Origin: Hellea balneolensis DSM 19091
Lineage (GTDB): Bacteria; Pseudomonadota; Alphaproteobacteria; Caulobacterales; Maricaulaceae
Direction: 5' to 3'
Assembly: GCF_000428525.1 (NCBI RefSeq)
Contig: NZ_KE386760.1
Location: 147,832 to 211,831, forward strand
DNA length: 64,000 bases
Positions within the stretch are counted from its first letter, which is position 1. Each line of letters opens with the position of its first letter. The notes beneath the pieces were generated by a model that was given only the letters and a program-made list of their open reading frames with translations, ran no database searches and was not told where the DNA came from. The position numbers and the translations under genes are program-made. Below, in pieces: positions 34,132 through 43,233 of this stretch.

Positions 34132-35076
34132 ATGACCTTACGCGTTGCTTTTCAAATGGACCCGATGGAGACGGTTGATATTGACGCCGATACGACCTTT
34201 GCCTTGGCAGAGGTCGCAGCTGAGCGCGGTTATGAGTTATTTGAATATGCGCCTGAACATCTGGCTTATAATCAAGGCGCTGTTCAAGCGCGGGTGCGCC
34301 CTATGACGATACAGCGCGAACGTGGGAACCATGTTCATTTTGGACCGCGCCAAGTGCTTGATCTGGCCAAAGATATTGATGTAGTCTGGATGCGCCAAGA
34401 CCCGCCTTTTGATATGGCCTATATTACGGCGGCGCATTTACTCGAGCGCTTGAAAGGCGAGACTCTTGTCGTGAATGATCCCGAGTGGGTGCGCTCGTGC
34501 CCTGAGAAAATTCTGCCGCTCGATTATCCGCACCTCATGCCTGAGACACTGATAACGCGTGACCGCCAAGCTATTGATGATTTTCGGGAAGAACATGGTG
34601 ATATCATTCTAAAGCCGTTATTTGGAAATGGCGGAGCCGGGGTCTTCCTCGTTAAAGCGGGTGACAGTAATTATTCATCCCTCATGGAAATGTTTATGGA
34701 AAGCTCCCGCGAACCCGTCATCGCGCAGGCTTTCCTAAAAGATGTTTCCAAAGGCGATAAGCGTATTATCATTATTGATGGAGAAGCCGTAGGCGCCATT
34801 AACCGCATTCCGCAAAAAGGAGAAACGCGCTCCAATATGCATGTCGGCGGCGAAGCCGTCCCGACGGAATTGACCGCGGATGATTTGAAGATATGCGATG
34901 CCATTGGCCCAACGCTCAAAGAGAGGGGTCAAATACTGGTCGGTATCGACGTGATTGGCGATAAAATGACAGAGATTAATATCACCAGCCCCACAGGTGT
35001 TCAGGAGCTAAAACGCTTTAGTGGCGTCGACGCTGCGGCGCTGTCATGGGACGCGATTGAACGGAAATTGGGGTAA
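34132..35076 (+). CDS. gshB: Glutathione synthetase
   Basis: 314-residue ATP-grasp enzyme joining gamma-glutamylcysteine to glycine. LRVAFQMDPMETVDIDADTTFALA, MRQDPPFDMAYITAAHLLE, LKPLFGNGGAGVF (ATP loop) and INITSPTGVQELKRF are diagnostic. Length and motifs are complete. Supplies glutathione for the thiol proteins nearby; gshA is not in the window. Confidence 0.97.
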   Translation: MTLRVAFQMDPMETVDIDADTTFALAEVAAERGYELFEYAPEHLAYNQGAVQARVRPMTIQRERGNHVHFGPRQVLDLAKDIDVVWMRQDPPFDMAYITAAHLLERLKGETLVVNDPEWVRSCPEKILPLDYPHLMPETLITRDRQAIDDFREEHGDIILKPLFGNGGAGVFLVKAGDSNYSSLMEMFMESSREPVIAQAFLKDVSKGDKRIIIIDGEAVGAINRIPQKGETRSNMHVGGEAVPTELTADDLKICDAIGPTLKERGQILVGIDVIGDKMTEINITSPTGVQELKRFSGVDAAALSWDAIERKLG

Positions 35077-35254
35077 TTTGTTCTTTTTTTGTGCTGTTTG
35101 TCAAATGTTCGTCAAATAAATTTAAGAAAAAAGTAACGCTTTTCACCCTCAAAACGCATAATTTTAGTTAAAAGCAAAGGCTTTTTCGATAAAATGTTTC
35201 TATTTTGTTCTTATTTTGTATTTATAATCAAATCTTCATCAAATCTTTTGAGTT
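35077..35254. other. AT-rich intergenic region
   Basis: 178 bases between gshB and the broken AlbA_2 gene. Very AT-rich with repeated TTTTGTT and TCAAAT-type runs and no ORF or clear terminator. It marks a change from core to accessory composition. Confidence 0.5.
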
Positions 35255-36714
35255 TCAAACGTAAAATGGAACATATCCAGATTTTGGGTTTTCCATATCT
35301 GCCAGTTTAATCAAGTTCCGTTCAACTGCAGAGGCAAAGATTCGTGAGATGCTTGACGCATTCTGGTCTTCTACTCCCAGTCGGCGCCTTAAAGATTTAT
35401 TGGTCATCTTCTTGCCTTGAGTGTTAAGAAGAGCTGCATGTTGAAAGCAGGCACGTAATTTTTCATCAGTCGACAAATTAGAAAACTTCTTTTGACTCCA
35501 ATTTTTCACAACTGTATTTTGACTGTTATCCAAAAACTCAGGTGCGGGAAGCTGCCAAAGTTCAGCAGCCCGGACGACTTTATCAATTCCTGTTCCCCCT
35601 TCTTCGCAAACTCCGAAACGTCGCATAAGGGCTGCAAGTTCTTCATTCCGGGATTTTGGAGGAAAGTCGATAAAGCGGATGACTGGGTTTAATGGTTGTC
35701 CCGCGTTAGTGAATTCAATTCTGTGATCAAAAATATCTATACTTGGGTTCATTCCCGTTACGCTGAAGTCTTGATGAATTATCGTATTTGCTACAAGCTC
35801 TCGAATTGCTTCAATCGGAAATTCAGCTCTTTGCTGTCTAATGCCTCCAACCAATATTTCGGAGCTAGGCAAAAGGTTTTCTATTAACTCTAAGGTTCTA
35901 TCAAATGCTATTGCGTAACCCTCTAAAACATCAATTCGGTTGGTTACTTGGGCTGTACGGTCAACTCCATCGTATTTAGTAATTCGTATCTGCTTACGAG
36001 AAATTTTAGTCCCGAATTCTTTCAGTCTTTTGCCGATCAATATCGCTCCGAGGTTTAAAATATTCCACTTGTTTCCATAATCCTCCTCTATAAAACCTTC
36101 TCTCATTAACAGTTCTAAAATATTTACTCTACTGCTTGGTGGACTCAGGCCCAACAGCATAAAATATTTATCATAGTCTAACAGCCTGAAGACATCATCT
36201 TCTTCTACGCTGTGTATCGCGGCTTCATGTTCCCAAACGTAAGCGCGCAGGTTGGACCACAGCTTTGCTTGTCTGCTAGTGTGGTCAGCAAGCCTTGGGG
36301 TGGCTTCACCTATCCTTATATATGCCGTCCTTGCGAATTCTGTTGGGGCTATTGTTGCGCTGGAAATTTCTAAGAATACTATTCTGATTTTTCTTGCGAC
36401 AGTAACTTCTCTAAATTCAAATAATACCGAAGGATTTAATCTCTGTGAAAGCCATAATTGAAGCGGCTGTCCGTCCGCTTTCTCGTGTAAGGGTTAAACT
36501 TTGTGCCTAGTAAATCGAGACTTTCGTTTTCTACTCCCCAGATTAAGAAAGCTGTATTTTTTCCATTAAGGGCCGCTGCGTTTGAAAGAGCCGAAATGTA
36601 TTTACCGATCATGTGGGGATCAGATTGATTGACTTTAAATTCGAACCATTCTTGTTCTGAACCAATTGATCTTAAATCATTCAGGATGTCCAGATATCGG
36701 TCTTGATCATTCAT
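35255..36714 (-). pseudogene. AlbA_2/ATP-binding regulator split by one frameshift
   Basis: Two frames make one protein. 36714 to about 36480 encodes an AlbA_2 domain (EWFEFKVN, IGKYISALSNAAALNGK, FLIWGVEN, TKFNPYTRK), then the frame shifts and ends at 36436. Reading one base later from about 36480, QPLQLWLSQRLNPSVLFEFREV, PTEFARTAYIRIGEATP and LWSNLRAYVWEH continue, and the frame runs to 35255 with a C-terminal HATPase_c_4-like region (IREALVANTIIHQDF-like: IRELVANTIIHQDFS) and a winged-helix tail. An extra A in the AGAAAGC run would restore one ORF of about 487 codons. It resembles the putative ATP-dependent DNA-binding regulators (RecG-like annotated). AT-rich. Possible sequencing error. 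Confidence 0.82.
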
Positions 36715-36788
36715 AATTAGTTGATAGGTCAGGAATAGACACCCATCAAATCATTTTGGAATAAAATGTAGAAGCTACCACAAACAAG

Positions 36789-38285
36789 TTAAAACGGATC
36801 TGATAGTTTTTCGTCTGTATAGACATTTGCCCCTGTCAGCGTTTCTAGGAAGGCGACCATTTGAGCCTTTTGCGTGTCTGTCAGGTTCAGGTCCTGTAAA
36901 TTCCCATTAAAGTTCAAAAAATTATCAATCGTGTTTTGAAATTGGGTGCTGGAGGGATTGGATGTTGTGGCAATGATTTCGTCATAGTGATTAATTACGT
37001 CCAGCAAGGTCTCCAGTGACCCATCATGCATGAAGGGGCCATTGGGAGAGCCATCCGGTTTTGAGAGGTCTCGCAAGCTTGGCGCTTTTGTATTGGTGAG
37101 ATCAAATTCAGTGACAGAATTTGCAACGCCAACTATGCCGTTATGGCGGCTATTAGGCCTGATATCAAATTCGGGAGCACGGTGACAGGTGTGGCATCCG
37201 GCTCCGCCTATGCCTGGTTCATCCATAAAGAGCCTTTTGCCGGCATTTTCATCTGCTGTAAAATTCGGAAAATTCTGACGGTTATTTGCGACTTGAGCGC
37301 GGCCAACATCATATTTAGCGTCAAAAGATTGGATGCTTTTAACGAACTGCCCCAAGGCCAGTTGAAGCCGATCTTCTGTGATATTGGCATCACCAAAGGC
37401 ATAGGTGAAAAGCTCTTGATAATAATCTAGCCCTTCGAGTTTTAGAATAAGGTCGTTTAAATCCTCACCTCCATTCATCCCGCTAAAGCCATGCTCATTT
37501 TCATCTTGGATAGGCTGCGTAGTTTGCGCTTCAAGGCTTGGCGCGCGTTCATCCCAGAAGAAATTTTGTTCATCGGCAAAGGCCGTATTGATAAGGCGCA
37601 TAGAATGGCGCCCCGTCATGCCGCCTTCAACGCCGCCGCTCACAAGGCGCGGATCACTAAAGCCATGATCTTGTCTGTGGCAACTCGAACATGAGATAGT
37701 GTCATCAATTGAGAGGGCGGGATCGTAAAATAGAACGCGGCCCAATGTAGCGCCTTCATCTGTAATAGGGTTCCCGTTTAAGACGGGAGGCGCAATGTAA
37801 GCTGGCACAGCTTGGTTCGCGTAATTTGCCAGATTGTTCATGTCGATTTGACCAGAAAACTTTGCTTGTATGGCAGATTGTCCCGTTGTTGCGGTTGAAA
37901 CCGTGATGTTGAAGACGTCAATGGCTTCGAGTCCGTTGCCGTCATTCACTCTGACGGTGGTTTCAATTGTCCCCGCCATTGACGGGGTTCCACTGATGAC
38001 CCCTGCGCTATCCGTTAAACCTTGAGGTCCCGGATCATACTCAACACTATAAGTCAGCGTGTCGCCATCAGCGTCCGAAAAAGTTGTGCCTGATTGCGTC
38101 GCGTCATAGTTAAATGCAATGCCAACAATGGCTGTTTGATCTTCATTTGGCGTAATTACAGACGGGCCGCGATTGGTCGGGGGCGTTGTGCTTGTCGGTG
38201 GAGTCGTCTGCAGCGGAGAGTCTGAGCTTCCACCGCAAGCGACAAGTAAGGGAACTGTAAGGCAGGTGATGAGTAAATTTTTCAT
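36789..38285 (-). CDS. Di-haem cytochrome c peroxidase-family lipoprotein with Ig-like domain
   Basis: 498 residues. Lipobox LVAC; a putative cadherin/He_PIG-like domain at about 40-130 (FSDADGDTLTYSVEYDP, VISGTPSMAGTIETTVRVND), then a MauG/CCP domain. Two haem motifs, CSSCH (about 200) and CHTCH (about 365), with the YDPALSIDDT, RHSMRLINTAF and PSLRDLS, FMHDGSLETL segments. Periplasmic H2O2 reduction or MauG-like oxidation is likely. The N-terminal adhesion-like domain is an unusual addition. Confidence 0.88.
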   Translation of the reverse strand: MKNLLITCLTVPLLVACGGSSDSPLQTTPPTSTTPPTNRGPSVITPNEDQTAIVGIAFNYDATQSGTTFSDADGDTLTYSVEYDPGPQGLTDSAGVISGTPSMAGTIETTVRVNDGNGLEAIDVFNITVSTATTGQSAIQAKFSGQIDMNNLANYANQAVPAYIAPPVLNGNPITDEGATLGRVLFYDPALSIDDTISCSSCHRQDHGFSDPRLVSGGVEGGMTGRHSMRLINTAFADEQNFFWDERAPSLEAQTTQPIQDENEHGFSGMNGGEDLNDLILKLEGLDYYQELFTYAFGDANITEDRLQLALGQFVKSIQSFDAKYDVGRAQVANNRQNFPNFTADENAGKRLFMDEPGIGGAGCHTCHRAPEFDIRPNSRHNGIVGVANSVTEFDLTNTKAPSLRDLSKPDGSPNGPFMHDGSLETLLDVINHYDEIIATTSNPSSTQFQNTIDNFLNFNGNLQDLNLTDTQKAQMVAFLETLTGANVYTDEKLSDPF

Positions 38286-38443
38286 AACCTCTTAAACGCT
38301 TTAATGGTTTATATTGGCTTAAAGTAGCTGCTTAAGCTGATGCCATAATTTCAAGCTCGCTTGCCAGAATTGCTCCGGAGATTTAAGGTAAAAACGAATA
38401 TCACCTCTTTCCCCTTAAGCCATTCCCGTCTAAACCCCGCCTC

Positions 38444-39922
38444 ATGTCTAAGAAGAACAAACCCTTTCGTCCGAAGGCGCGGCGTCCGCGCGGATTTGAA
38501 GATAAACCGGCTGAGCTGTTGCGGGCGGAACGCCGCCTGATTGAGGCCGCTTTTTCTGTGTATGACCTACACGGCTTTGAACCTCTGCAAACACCTGCCT
38601 TTGAATATGCGGATGCGCTAGGCAAGTTTTTGCCTGATGAAGATCGTCCCAATGTGGGAGTTTTTGCCTTGCAGGATGATGATGAGCAGTGGCTCTCTTT
38701 GCGCTATGATCTGACGGCGCCGCTCGCCCGTTTTGTGGCCGAGAATTATGATGCGCTTGCCAAGCCTTATCGCCGTTATCAAGCAGGTTCTGTTTACCGT
38801 AATGAAAAGCCCGGTCCGGGCCGTTTCAGAGAATTTGTGCAATGTGACGCGGATAGTGTTGGCGCGGCTGGCCCCGCGGCGGATGCGGAAATGATAATGC
38901 TCGCTGCTGACGTCATGCGAGCGGCAGGTTTGAAAGACGGACAATATGCTATTCGTGTGAATAACCGTAAATTATTGGACGGTATTCTGGAGTCCTCAGG
39001 CGTGCCCAATACAGATGAGGGGGCTGTTCAACGGCTGCAGGTTTTACGGGCCATTGATAAATTAGACCGCCTTGGCGCCGAGGGGGTGGAAGCTTTGCTC
39101 GGTGAGGGCCGCGAAGATGAAAGCGGGGACTATACCAAGGGCGCAGGTCTTAATGCGGCAGGTATTAAAGCCGTCCTCGGGTTCACAACGGCTTCGGACA
39201 CGGATCGCGGCCAAACAATTGCGGCGCTTGAAACCCTCGTCGGCACATCCGAGCGCGGTATGGATGGCGTGAAAGAGCTCTCAATGATTGATAGTATTTT
39301 GACGTCAACAGGATTTGGGCCGGATCGGGTCAGTTTTGACACCTCTATCGTGCGCGGTCTTGGCTATTATACAGGCCCAGTTTTTGAGGCCGAGTTATTA
39401 GCCGATATTCGTGATAAAAAAGGCCGTCCAGTGCGCATTGGCTCTATTGGCGGGGGCGGGCGTTATGATGATTTGGTTTCGCGTTTTCGCGGCCAAGCGG
39501 TTCCCGCCACAGGCTTCAGCTTTGGCGTGTCACGTTTCTTGACGGCGCTTGAACGTATGGACGCGCTTGAACAATCTGTGAAACCGCCAGTCATAATCTG
39601 TGCTTTTGACCGCTCGCTAATGGGGCAATATTTTAAAATGGCTGAAGAGCTTCGCGCAGACGGTATTCGCGCTGAAGTCTTTGTCGGCTCAGGGAATGTA
39701 ACTAAGCAGATGAAATATGCAGATCGCCGAAATGCTCAAGTGGCTGTATTGATGGGTGAGGATGAATTGGCCAAAGGTGAAGTCACGCTTAAAGATCTCT
39801 ATTTGGGCGCTGAGATGGCCAAAGCCATTGCTTCAAATGAGGAATGGAAAGAGTCGCGTCCCGCACAAGAAACAGTCTCGCGGGACCATTTTGTGGCGGC
39901 TGTGAAAGCGATGCTAACGTGA
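38444..39922 (+). CDS. hisS: Histidyl-tRNA synthetase, divergent alphaproteobacterial type
   Basis: 492-residue class II synthetase charging tRNA-His. N-terminal RPRGFEDKPAELLRAERRLIEAAFSVYDLHGFEPLQTPAFEY, LRYDLTAPLARFVA, RRYQAGSVYRNEKPGPGRFREFVQCDADSVG and GLGYYTGPVFEAE are HisRS motifs 1-3 with the histidine A loop. The motif-2 loop VYRNEKPGPGRFREFVQCDAD is unlike typical bacterial HisRS (FRHERPQKGRYRQF) and matches the alphaproteobacterial form that serves tRNA-His lacking G-1. C-terminal anticodon domain complete. Confidence 0.93.
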   Translation: MSKKNKPFRPKARRPRGFEDKPAELLRAERRLIEAAFSVYDLHGFEPLQTPAFEYADALGKFLPDEDRPNVGVFALQDDDEQWLSLRYDLTAPLARFVAENYDALAKPYRRYQAGSVYRNEKPGPGRFREFVQCDADSVGAAGPAADAEMIMLAADVMRAAGLKDGQYAIRVNNRKLLDGILESSGVPNTDEGAVQRLQVLRAIDKLDRLGAEGVEALLGEGREDESGDYTKGAGLNAAGIKAVLGFTTASDTDRGQTIAALETLVGTSERGMDGVKELSMIDSILTSTGFGPDRVSFDTSIVRGLGYYTGPVFEAELLADIRDKKGRPVRIGSIGGGGRYDDLVSRFRGQAVPATGFSFGVSRFLTALERMDALEQSVKPPVIICAFDRSLMGQYFKMAEELRADGIRAEVFVGSGNVTKQMKYADRRNAQVAVLMGEDELAKGEVTLKDLYLGAEMAKAIASNEEWKESRPAQETVSRDHFVAAVKAMLT

Positions 39923-40022
39923 ATTTGCGACTCTTTGTCTAAGCCGTAATTTTACCTTTTAATTTGGAACAAATACCCTATCTCCCCGTTGCAAAATTGT
40001 GCAATCCAAGGAGATTTTATTT

Positions 40023-40568
40023 ATGCGTAATACAGTTCCAAATGTCACTTTCAAAACGCGAGTGCGCGACGAAAACGTTGAAGGCCCGAACAAATTTGAC
40101 TGGAAAGATCTGACAACGGACGAGATATTTAAAGGTAAAAAGGTTGTGTTTTTTGCGTTGCCTGGCGCTTTCACGCCCACCTGTTCCACAACACATCTGC
40201 CGCGTTATGAAGCGCTATATGCAGATTTTAAAGCAGAAGGCATCGATGAGGTCATCTGCCTGTCTGTAAATGATGCCTTTGTCATGTATCAGTGGGGCCT
40301 TCACCAGGGGCGCGAAAATGTCTTCCTGCTCCCAGATGGGTCAGGCGAGTTTTCTCGCAAAATGGGTATGCTTGTGGACAAAGATAATCTTGGGTTTGGA
40401 TATCGGAGTTGGCGCTACTCTATGCTCGTAAATGACGGGAATATTGAGAAGATGTTCATTGAGCCAGATTTTGGAGATAATTGCCCAACAGACCCATTTG
40501 AAGTTTCAGATGCAGACACAATGCTCGCTTATATTCGCGGATCCGTGAAAGCGGCTAATGCGGCGTAA
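40023..40568 (+). CDS. Peroxiredoxin, Prx5/AhpE-type
   Basis: 181 residues. [17 protein letters not shown] has the peroxidatic Cys; [11 protein letters not shown] and FSRKMGML follow, and the SW/RS patterns fit Prx5-like (hybrid) peroxidases. Reduces H2O2 and organic hydroperoxides using glutathione/thioredoxin-type electron donors. ATG 40023 has AAGGAG 9 bases upstream; the longer frame is not conserved. Near-palindrome TTGCAAAATTGTGCAA lies 20 bases before the start. Confidence 0.9.
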   Translation: MRNTVPNVTFKTRVRDENVEGPNKFDWKDLTTDEIFKGKKVVFFALPGAFTPTCSTTHLPRYEALYADFKAEGIDEVICLSVNDAFVMYQWGLHQGRENVFLLPDGSGEFSRKMGMLVDKDNLGFGYRSWRYSMLVNDGNIEKMFIEPDFGDNCPTDPFEVSDADTMLAYIRGSVKAANAA

Positions 40569-40599
40569 GCGAATAAATTTAAATTATTAATCGCTTAAG

Positions 40600-40626
40600 A
40601 CGCTCGGTTTTGCCGGGCGTTTTTTG
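40600..40626 (+). terminator. Rho-independent terminator after the peroxiredoxin gene
   Basis: ACGCTCGG (40600-40607) and CCGGGCGT (40613-40620) form an 8-bp stem with one G-T pair, followed by six T. Confidence 0.85.
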
Positions 40627-40649
40627 TTTCGATAAGGATAAATATTTTT

Positions 40650-40780
40650 TGCAAAGAAAAAGGGTTGGCATTGTTTCATACCAACCCTTTTTACAAGTAA
40701 CAGGTTTTGTCTGGGCTGGGGGTAAGACCAACCTGTTTCAATATAGAGAAATTTGTTGAGGGTCAGCCAAATTTCTCGAG
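40650..40780 (-). ncRNA. Candidate small RNA with three hairpins
   Basis: Three consecutive perfect inverted repeats: GAGAAATTTG/CAAATTTCTC (40746-40755 with 40768-40777), AACAGGTT/AACCTGTT (40699-40706 with 40730-40737), and AAAAAGGGTTGG/CCAACCCTTTTT (40657-40668 with 40681-40692). Read on the minus strand the last is a 12-bp rho-independent terminator with a T5 tail. The middle loop exposes a C-rich stretch. No convincing promoter was found. Could be a bidirectional terminator array instead. Confidence 0.5.
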
Positions 40781-41184
40781 ACTTTTGTTTAACGCTATTG
40801 AATCTAACAGGAGCCATACTGTTTTGTTACAAAAAAGTAAGTCATTGAGAAAAGGCCGAAAAAGGGCGGCAAGCCCAATGGCCGCCGCCAGTTCGAAGGG
40901 GAATCCAATGAATTGGATGATTGTCTTATACATGGCGCAACATGACTGTAGTATGAAGCTTTGCTAACAATTTTGTTATGATTGGGGAGCGTAGCGTTAC
41001 ATAGTCGTTATGTTCAGACCGCAGATAAAGAAAACCCTGCCCGCAGGGACAGGGTAAGTTTAAAAGAGAGACAACTCATCAAAAGAGAGAGTGATAAGTT
41101 GATACCCGTATAGGAATTCGCCCCTGAATGTTTGCTGAACGGTTTTACTTGACGCTATGGCCCCGATTGGGCGACATAGAATTC
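40781..41184. other. Intergenic region before the MBL hydrolase
   Basis: About 400 bases with no convincing gene; short open frames here are not conserved-looking. CCCTG(41035-41039) can pair with either of two CAGGG copies (41044-41048 or 41050-41054), giving alternative hairpins just upstream of the gene. A TCAAAAGAGAGAG-type repeat follows at 41080-41100. Possible 5' leader of the downstream gene. Confidence 0.4.
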
Positions 41185-41871
41185 ATGGCCCAACTTGATC
41201 TTAGACTTATCCCTGTCACCCCATTTCAACAGAATTGTAGTTTACTGTGGGATACAAACTCCATGGAGGGCGTGCTTGTCGACCCCGGCGGGGAGGCTGA
41301 TAAGTTGATGGAGGCCGCGAAAGAGCTTGGCGTTACGTTAAAAGAAATATGGCTGACACATGGGCATCTGGATCATGCCGGTGGGGCCGAAGATATTCGT
41401 GCCAAGCTCGGTGTTCCTGTGATTGGACCTCATAAAGACGATCAATTTTGGATGGATACGATTGAACAGGCATGGTCGCAATATGGTCATGCCGGGATGG
41501 GCAAGAATGTTGTTCCGGACAGATATCTCGAAGATGGTGAGACCCTTGAGCTTGGCGGCGTAAAATTTGGTGTTGTTCACACCCCAGGCCATACACCGGG
41601 TCATGTAGTGATATATAATCAGGATATAAAAATTGCATTTGTTGGAGATGTCTTATTTAGAGGCTCTGTCGGACGAACAGATTTCCCGAAAAGCAATCCG
41701 CAAGACCTAATAGACTCTATTCGCACAAAGCTTTGGCCCTTGGGCGGAGATATGCGTTTCGTGCCGGGTCACGGCCCGATGAGCACTTTTGGGGCAGAGC
41801 GTGCAGATAACCCTTTTGTCGGGGATCGCGTGATTGGAACTGTGGGCGGAAATAGCTCTGGCGTCATGTAA
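41185..41871 (+). CDS. MBL-fold hydrolase, glyoxalase II/YcbL-like
   Basis: 228 residues. THGHLDHAGGAEDI carries the canonical HxHxDH metal motif near residue 60; TPGHTPGHVVIYN, GDVLFRGSVGRTDFP and VPGHGPMSTFG contribute the remaining His and Asp ligands. Likely a hydroxyacylglutathione hydrolase or related thioester hydrolase. The frame extends to 41128; ATG 41185 gives MAQLDLRLIPVTPFQQN, the usual YcbL start. Confidence 0.93.
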   Translation: MAQLDLRLIPVTPFQQNCSLLWDTNSMEGVLVDPGGEADKLMEAAKELGVTLKEIWLTHGHLDHAGGAEDIRAKLGVPVIGPHKDDQFWMDTIEQAWSQYGHAGMGKNVVPDRYLEDGETLELGGVKFGVVHTPGHTPGHVVIYNQDIKIAFVGDVLFRGSVGRTDFPKSNPQDLIDSIRTKLWPLGGDMRFVPGHGPMSTFGAERADNPFVGDRVIGTVGGNSSGVM

Positions 41872-41935
41872 GGTGAATTTCACCTTTTCAAGCCTTAGCA
41901 AATCATATTAAAAGCCCTCCATATCGGAGGAATTC

Positions 41936-42925
41936 ATGGCTGAACTATTAACGCTCGAAGCGCTATTTACACTCTTTATGCTAATCTTGCTGCAGGCCGT
42001 ATTGGGCTTTGACAATCTGCTCTATATTGCGATTGAGAGTAATAAGGTCGGCGATGAAAATGACGCCAGAAAAGTTCGTAAATGGGGCATTGGTATTGCT
42101 GTCTTATTACGGATTGTATTGCTTTTCCTCATTGTCAATTTGTTTAGCCTTCTTGCGGAGCCTCTTTTTGGGATTCATCTTGAGAAAATATTAGAAGGCG
42201 AATTTACCGCGCAAGCCCTGATCACGCTCGTTGGCGGCGGCTTTATTATTTATACCGCTATCAAAGAGATCCATCACCTTTTGCAAGTTGATCATATTGA
42301 ACATTCTGAAGGCGGCGGTACGCGAACAGTCATGGGTGCGATTGCATTAATTGTGGCGATGAACCTTGTTTTTTCGGTTGATTCAATCCTATCCGCCATG
42401 GCAATTGCCAGTGTGGACGCTGCAAATATCGTTGATGATGCAGGCGCAATTTTGGGACAATTCACTGGCACAATTGTTGATTGTAAAGCCGCGCTGATTG
42501 CTGACCCTATTGCGGGGGCAGTTGGGTGCGAGCCGACTAAGACCTATCAAGTGCCGCTTATGGTCATTGCTATTTTACTCTCAGGCCTTGCCATGATCTT
42601 GCTAGCGGACCGGGTCACAGAATTTTTGAAAAAGAACCGCATGTATCAGGTGCTCGGTCTCTTCATCTTATTCCTTGTGGGTGTGTTGCTTGTCACCGAA
42701 GGTGCGCATCTTGCGCATCTGAAGATATTTGGCTTTGCGATTGCGGCTATGAGTAAGTCGAGCTTCTACCTCGTTGTGTTCGTGTTGATTGTTACGGACG
42801 TCCTATCCAACCGCTATCAGAAACGTCTCTGGGCTCAGAAAGAGGCGGAGATTCGCGGCAATAGCGAGGTAGCGGGCCGCGAAGCTGTGGACGCGTTTAA
42901 AGCGGGTGACAGGCCGTCACATTAG
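41936..42925 (+). CDS. TerC family integral membrane protein
   Basis: 329 residues with about seven to nine hydrophobic helices. LQAVLGFDNLLYIAIESNKV carries the conserved D-N (FDN) of TerC proteins, and AMNLVFSVDSILSAMAIA the second acidic motif. A soluble loop between helices near VDCKAALIADPIAGAVGCEP is longer than usual. The family supports metal handling (Mn2+ efflux in some relatives). Ribosome-binding site GGAGG. Confidence 0.9.
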   Translation: MAELLTLEALFTLFMLILLQAVLGFDNLLYIAIESNKVGDENDARKVRKWGIGIAVLLRIVLLFLIVNLFSLLAEPLFGIHLEKILEGEFTAQALITLVGGGFIIYTAIKEIHHLLQVDHIEHSEGGGTRTVMGAIALIVAMNLVFSVDSILSAMAIASVDAANIVDDAGAILGQFTGTIVDCKAALIADPIAGAVGCEPTKTYQVPLMVIAILLSGLAMILLADRVTEFLKKNRMYQVLGLFILFLVGVLLVTEGAHLAHLKIFGFAIAAMSKSSFYLVVFVLIVTDVLSNRYQKRLWAQKEAEIRGNSEVAGREAVDAFKAGDRPSH

Positions 42926-42932
42926 GTTTGAA

Positions 42933-43232
42933 ATGAGGCAGATTACACTTACACGTAATAAAGGTTGGTTCGGTAGAGCTCGCACATTGAAGCTCTATGT
43001 TGATGGCAAAGAGGTGGGCGCGATTAAAGCTGGCAAAACAGTCTCATTGAATATTCCAGATGGCGCACAGGAGCTTTATGGAAAAATGGATTGGGGAAAG
43101 ACTAATAAATATTCATTAACCTTTTTAGAAGATGGGGATGCATTATTTGCTAATGGGCGATTTACATTCAATCCGCTTAGAAATTTTGCCCTCATTGAGG
43201 TTCCTATTCAAATTCAAAACGAAGCGAAATAA
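42933..43232 (+). CDS. Small hypothetical protein following terC
   Basis: 99 residues, soluble, beta-rich, basic start MRQITLTRNKGWFGRARTLK then KEVGAIKAGKTVSLNI and KMDWGKTNKYSLTFLEDGDALF. No family recognised with confidence; sequences of this length resemble small beta-sandwich domains. It lies 7 bases past terC on the same strand, so the two are probably co-transcribed. Confidence 0.7.
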   Translation: MRQITLTRNKGWFGRARTLKLYVDGKEVGAIKAGKTVSLNIPDGAQELYGKMDWGKTNKYSLTFLEDGDALFANGRFTFNPLRNFALIEVPIQIQNEAK

Positions 43233-43233
43233 T

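Noticed and set aside
40860-40920. tRNA-like sequence with a GTTCGAA core
   Set aside because: No cloverleaf stems could be drawn around it; the T-arm pairing is absent.
40707-40967. An 86-codon gene between the peroxiredoxin and MBL genes
   Set aside because: It overlaps strong inverted repeats and has no conserved features or good start signal.
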